Origin: Streptomyces sp. PKU-EA00015
Lineage (GTDB): Bacteria > Actinomycetota > Actinomycetes > Streptomycetales > Streptomycetaceae
Length of the DNA: 64,000 nt
Assembly: GCF_013387495.1 (NCBI RefSeq)
Contig: NZ_JABZEE010000038.1
Coordinates: 92,715-156,714, forward strand
Reading direction: 5' to 3'
Position numbers and translations under genes: made by a program. This document shows positions 61,187 through 64,000 of the stretch, one piece after another. The notes beneath the pieces are model-generated. The model saw nothing but the letters and a program-made list of their open reading frames with translations. It did not search any database and was not told where the DNA came from. Every line of letters starts with the position of its first letter. The stretch's first letter is position 1.

Positions 61187-63841
61187 ATGGCAGAGCCGGG
61201 CGTCGAGACGCGTACGAGGAGTTCTGTGATCACCGCGCGGGCGGCCGCCAGCTTCGACCCCGTCGGGCGGTCCGTCGCGACCGCCCGTGCCTTTGTCCGC
61301 GACACCCTCCAGGGCTGGGGGCACTCGGACGTCGTCGACGACGCCGTGGTCCTCACCAGTGAGCTCGTCACCAACGCCGTCGTCCACGCGGGCACCTCGG
61401 CCGACGTCCTGTGCCTGCGCAGCGAGGACGGCGTCCGGATCGAGGTCGCCGACCGCTACCCGGAACGCGAGATCCCGATCCAGGGCAGCGGCCGTCACTT
61501 CGGCAGCCCCGACCGGGAGAACGGCCGCGGCCTGCTGCTGTGCGCCGCACTCGCCTCCCGATGGGGCGTCGAGTACACGCCCACCCACAAACAGGTCTGG
61601 TTCCAACTCGACCTCCCGCAGCGCCCGGTGGGCACCCGGTCGGCCGGCCCCGCCCTCCCCACGGCCGTGCTCCCGGTCGCCGACGAACGGGTGCGCGTGG
61701 CCGTGACCCAGATCGACCGCAGCGGGTCGATCGTCGTATGGAACGAGGACGCCGAGCGCCTCTTCGGCTACCCGTCGGAACAGGTCATCGGCAAACCGCT
61801 CACCGACTTCGCCGCCTGGCCGCACACTCCCGGCATCGGCACGGGCATCGCCGAAGCACTGCAACTCTCCCGCTGGGAAGGCAGCTACGGCATCCGCGGA
61901 ACGGACGGCCGCGTCGTTCCCGTTTACGCCTCCCACCTGCGGGTACGCGACACGAAGGGTGAGCCGTCCACGGTCTGTCTCCTCGTACGCGACGACGAGC
62001 GGGCCATTCTGCAGACCCCTCACCGCACTCCGGGCTCCGACCACGGCTCCGAGAACCGCGCGACCGACCCGTTCGAGGTCTTCATCGGCTCGCCCGCCCC
62101 GGACGATCTCGACGGCCTGCTCCAGCGCACCGTCGAACGGGCCCGGGACATGCTCGACGGCGACGCCGCCTTCCTGCTCCTCGCCACCGACGACGAGACC
62201 GAACTCGAAGTACGCGCCACCACCGGACTCCCTTCGGCACGCCAGCGCTTCGCCCGCGTCCCGGTCGAGGCCGGCACGGGCCGCTACGGCTCGGCGCGCA
62301 TGCCCGCCGTCCACGAGGACCTCACCGCCGTTCCCGGCGCCGTACCTCTCCTCAACTCCACCGGCATGCGCTCCGTCGTCACCGTCCCGCTCAAGGTCGA
62401 GGGCCGGCTCACCGGCTCCCTCGGCGTCGCCGCCGAATCCGCGGGCCGCTACACCAACGAGGAGGCGCTGCGCCTGCAGTTCGCCGCCGACCGCATCGCC
62501 CTGGCCGTCGAGTCGGCCCGCCTCGGCGAACTGGAACGGCTGCGACGCGGCTCCCTGTCCTTCCTCGTCGAGGCGTCCGACCTGCTCGCCGGCACTCTGG
62601 ACCGCGACCAGACCCTGGCCCTGATGGCCCAGATGACGGTCCCCACCCTCGCCACCTGGTGTGCGGTCTACACGATCGCCGACCAGTCGTCGGAGCCGTA
62701 CCTCAGCTATGTGCTCCACGAGGACGAGGACCGCATCGACGGTCTCAAGGCCCTCCTGTCCAGGATCGATCCCCCGGACCCCGTACCGACACCGGGCGCC
62801 CGCGTGTGGAACGCACCGGCCGAGACCGCACAGCGCGCCGCTCTGCTCGCCTCCAAGCGCGAACTGGGCCTCGGTTCCACTCCGCCCGTCTCCTCCGGCA
62901 TCGGCACGACGCTGGCGACGGCCGCCGCCGTCGGCGGCGAGACCGTCGTTCTCCCGCTCGTCGCGAGGAACCGCGTCATCGGCATGCTCACGCTCGGCAA
63001 GCCGTCCGACGACCACTTCCGCCAGGAGATCCTGGAACTCGCCGAGGACCTCTCACGCCGGGCCGCTCTCGCGCTCGACAACGCACGCCTCTACTCCGAG
63101 CGCATGGCGATCAGCCAGTCCCTGCAGCGCAGTCTGCTGCCGCCCGAACTGCCGCAGATCCCGGGCGTCGAGGTCGAGGTCATCTACCGCGCCGCCGGCG
63201 AGGGCAACGAGGTGGGCGGCGACTTCTACGACCTCTTCCCGATCCGCGACGGCGTCTACGGCTTCGCCATCGGCGACGTCTGCGGCACGGGCCCGGAGGC
63301 CGCGGCCGTCACCGGCCTCGCACGCCACGCCCTGCGGCTGCTGGCCCGTGAGGGCTTCGGCGGCCCCGCGGTGCTGGAGCGGCTCAACGCCGCCATCCTC
63401 GACGAGGGCGCCCGCAGCCGATTCCTCACGCTGCTGTACGGGGAGTTGTGGCCGCAGGAGGACGGCAGCGCCGTCCTCAAGGTCGTGTGTGCCGGCCACC
63501 CGATGCCGCTGCGCCTGCGCCAGGACGGCACCGTGGAGCCGGCGGCAGACCCTCAGCCGCTGCTCGGCGTGATGGACGACCTGGAGCTCTACGAGCAGGT
63601 CGTGACGCTGGATCCGGGCGACGTCCTGCTGTGCGTCACGGACGGTGTGACCGAGCGCCGCGAGGGCACGCGCATGCTGGGCGACGACGGCCTCGCCGAC
63701 GTCTTCACCGCGTGCACGGGCCTGACGGCGGGCGCGGTGGCGGCCCGGGTGCTCAGGGCGGTCGAACGCTTCGCCGCGGAACCGGCATCGGACGACATGG
63801 CGATCCTGGCGATGCGCGTCCACGAGCCGCACCAGGACTGA
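61187..63841 (+). CDS. osaC: Multidomain anti-sigma/PP2C regulator OsaC-like
   Basis: 884 aa from ATG 61187 (GGGAGGGG upstream). Order: anti-sigma-factor HATPase (TSELVTNAVVHAG near residues 57-69; GRGLLLCAALA), PAS (~180-280), two GAF domains (~310-460 and ~480-640), and a C-terminal SpoIIE-type PP2C phosphatase (GGDFYD near 677, DGVTERR, SDDMAI). In S. coelicolor OsaC restores sigma-B to its basal state after stress. It diverges from osaA across a 268-base shared promoter region. Confidence 0.9.
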   Translation: MAEPGVETRTRSSVITARAAASFDPVGRSVATARAFVRDTLQGWGHSDVVDDAVVLTSELVTNAVVHAGTSADVLCLRSEDGVRIEVADRYPEREIPIQGSGRHFGSPDRENGRGLLLCAALASRWGVEYTPTHKQVWFQLDLPQRPVGTRSAGPALPTAVLPVADERVRVAVTQIDRSGSIVVWNEDAERLFGYPSEQVIGKPLTDFAAWPHTPGIGTGIAEALQLSRWEGSYGIRGTDGRVVPVYASHLRVRDTKGEPSTVCLLVRDDERAILQTPHRTPGSDHGSENRATDPFEVFIGSPAPDDLDGLLQRTVERARDMLDGDAAFLLLATDDETELEVRATTGLPSARQRFARVPVEAGTGRYGSARMPAVHEDLTAVPGAVPLLNSTGMRSVVTVPLKVEGRLTGSLGVAAESAGRYTNEEALRLQFAADRIALAVESARLGELERLRRGSLSFLVEASDLLAGTLDRDQTLALMAQMTVPTLATWCAVYTIADQSSEPYLSYVLHEDEDRIDGLKALLSRIDPPDPVPTPGARVWNAPAETAQRAALLASKRELGLGSTPPVSSGIGTTLATAAAVGGETVVLPLVARNRVIGMLTLGKPSDDHFRQEILELAEDLSRRAALALDNARLYSERMAISQSLQRSLLPPELPQIPGVEVEVIYRAAGEGNEVGGDFYDLFPIRDGVYGFAIGDVCGTGPEAAAVTGLARHALRLLAREGFGGPAVLERLNAAILDEGARSRFLTLLYGELWPQEDGSAVLKVVCAGHPMPLRLRQDGTVEPAADPQPLLGVMDDLELYEQVVTLDPGDVLLCVTDGVTERREGTRMLGDDGLADVFTACTGLTAGAVAARVLRAVERFAAEPASDDMAILAMRVHEPHQD

Positions 63842-63850
63842 CCGAACGCA

Positions 63851-63883
63851 GAAGGCCCCCCGCCGTGACGGCGGGGGGCCTTC
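63851..63883. terminator. Terminator between osaC and tRNA-Thr
   Basis: Perfect 15-base arms (63851-63865 and 63869-63883) with TGA loop, GC-rich with GAAGG/CCTTC ends, then TTGATT. Serves osaC and possibly the converging tRNA. Confidence 0.87.
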
Positions 63884-63893
63884 TTGATTGCGG

Positions 63894-63966
63894 AGCCCCC
63901 AAACGGAATCGAACCGTTGACCTTCTCCTTACCATGGAGACGCTCTACCGACTGAGCTATAGGGGC
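63894..63966 (-). tRNA. tRNA-Thr (anticodon GGT)
   Basis: 73 bases, minus strand. Acceptor GCCCCTA pairs with TGGGGGC, with discriminator U. The anticodon loop ATGGTAA has anticodon GGT, reading ACC/ACU. The T arm has TTCGATT. The 3' CCA is not encoded (CCG follows). D-arm AGCTCAGTCGGTAGAGC is canonical. Confidence 0.97.
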
Positions 63967-64000
63967 CTGTTGCTTTCGCGGTGTTCCCCGCGGCAACGAG

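Overview
The window is chromosomal DNA from a high-GC actinomycete, almost certainly a Streptomyces. Codon third positions are nearly all G/C. GTG and TTG starts are common. The gene content is typical of a Streptomyces core: osaA/osaB/osaC osmotic-signalling locus, dpsC, clgR, gluABCD with an adjacent two-component system, an RSH alarmone enzyme and recA-recX. From memory, the order matches, inverted, the S. coelicolor interval from about SCO5747 to SCO5802. I could not check that.

Layout. 1-6.6 kb: the start of a DinG/XPD-type helicase and, upstream of it on the same strand, a four-gene NIS-siderophore operon (aminotransferase, IucA/IucC synthetase, GNAT acyltransferase, second synthetase). 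6.9-9.6 kb: two tandem 391-aa exported trypsin-like proteases. 9.7-20.9 kb: mostly minus-strand housekeeping genes (hflX, an M1 aminopeptidase, rsh, dapF, a membrane protein, miaA, a LigB/MEMO-like protein, miaB), interrupted by a two-gene plus-strand unit with an MT0933-like antitoxin. 21-27.9 kb: an orphan TAXI binding protein, a sensor/regulator pair (gluK/gluR) and the glutamate ABC transporter gluABCD. 28-30.8 kb: a FAD monooxygenase, then a cysteine-codon leader peptide, a cysteine dioxygenase and a rhodanese. 30.8-32.9 kb: a lower-GC accessory patch with two paralogous four-cysteine secreted proteins and decayed transposase fragments. 32.9-36.5 kb: recX, recA, an AI-2E-type permease and DUF3046. 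36.5-39.6 kb: an alpha/alpha-toroid protein and an AraC-azlC-azlD unit. 39.6-46.3 kb: lhr, nei, an SDR and a small membrane protein. 46.4-54.1 kb: dpsC, clgR, cinA, pgsA, rimO, a RodZ-like protein and ftsK. 54.2-64 kb: osaB, osaA, osaC and tRNA-Thr(GGT).

How the parts work together. Three genome-maintenance promoters (dinG-like, recA, lhr-nei) carry the same LexA-independent DNA-damage motif, TTGTCAGTG-N8-(TANNNT-like). This motif is known as RecA-NDp and is attributed to PafBC. recA also has a LexA-like box. The cysteine dioxygenase-rhodanese pair appears to be controlled by a probably leaderless 28-codon upstream ORF rich in Cys codons. The glutamate transporter sits divergently beside its likely two-component system, which converges on a permease-less TAXI protein that may act as a co-sensor. 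osaA carries 12 HAMP-type modules, with two and a half perfectly identical 276-bp repeats at the DNA level.

Most of the window is conserved chromosomal core. The parts most worth follow-up are the siderophore operon that lacks the expected decarboxylase and hydroxylase, the leader peptide, the TAXI/GluK pairing, the damage-promoter set, the four-cysteine secreted proteins and the osaA repeat array.
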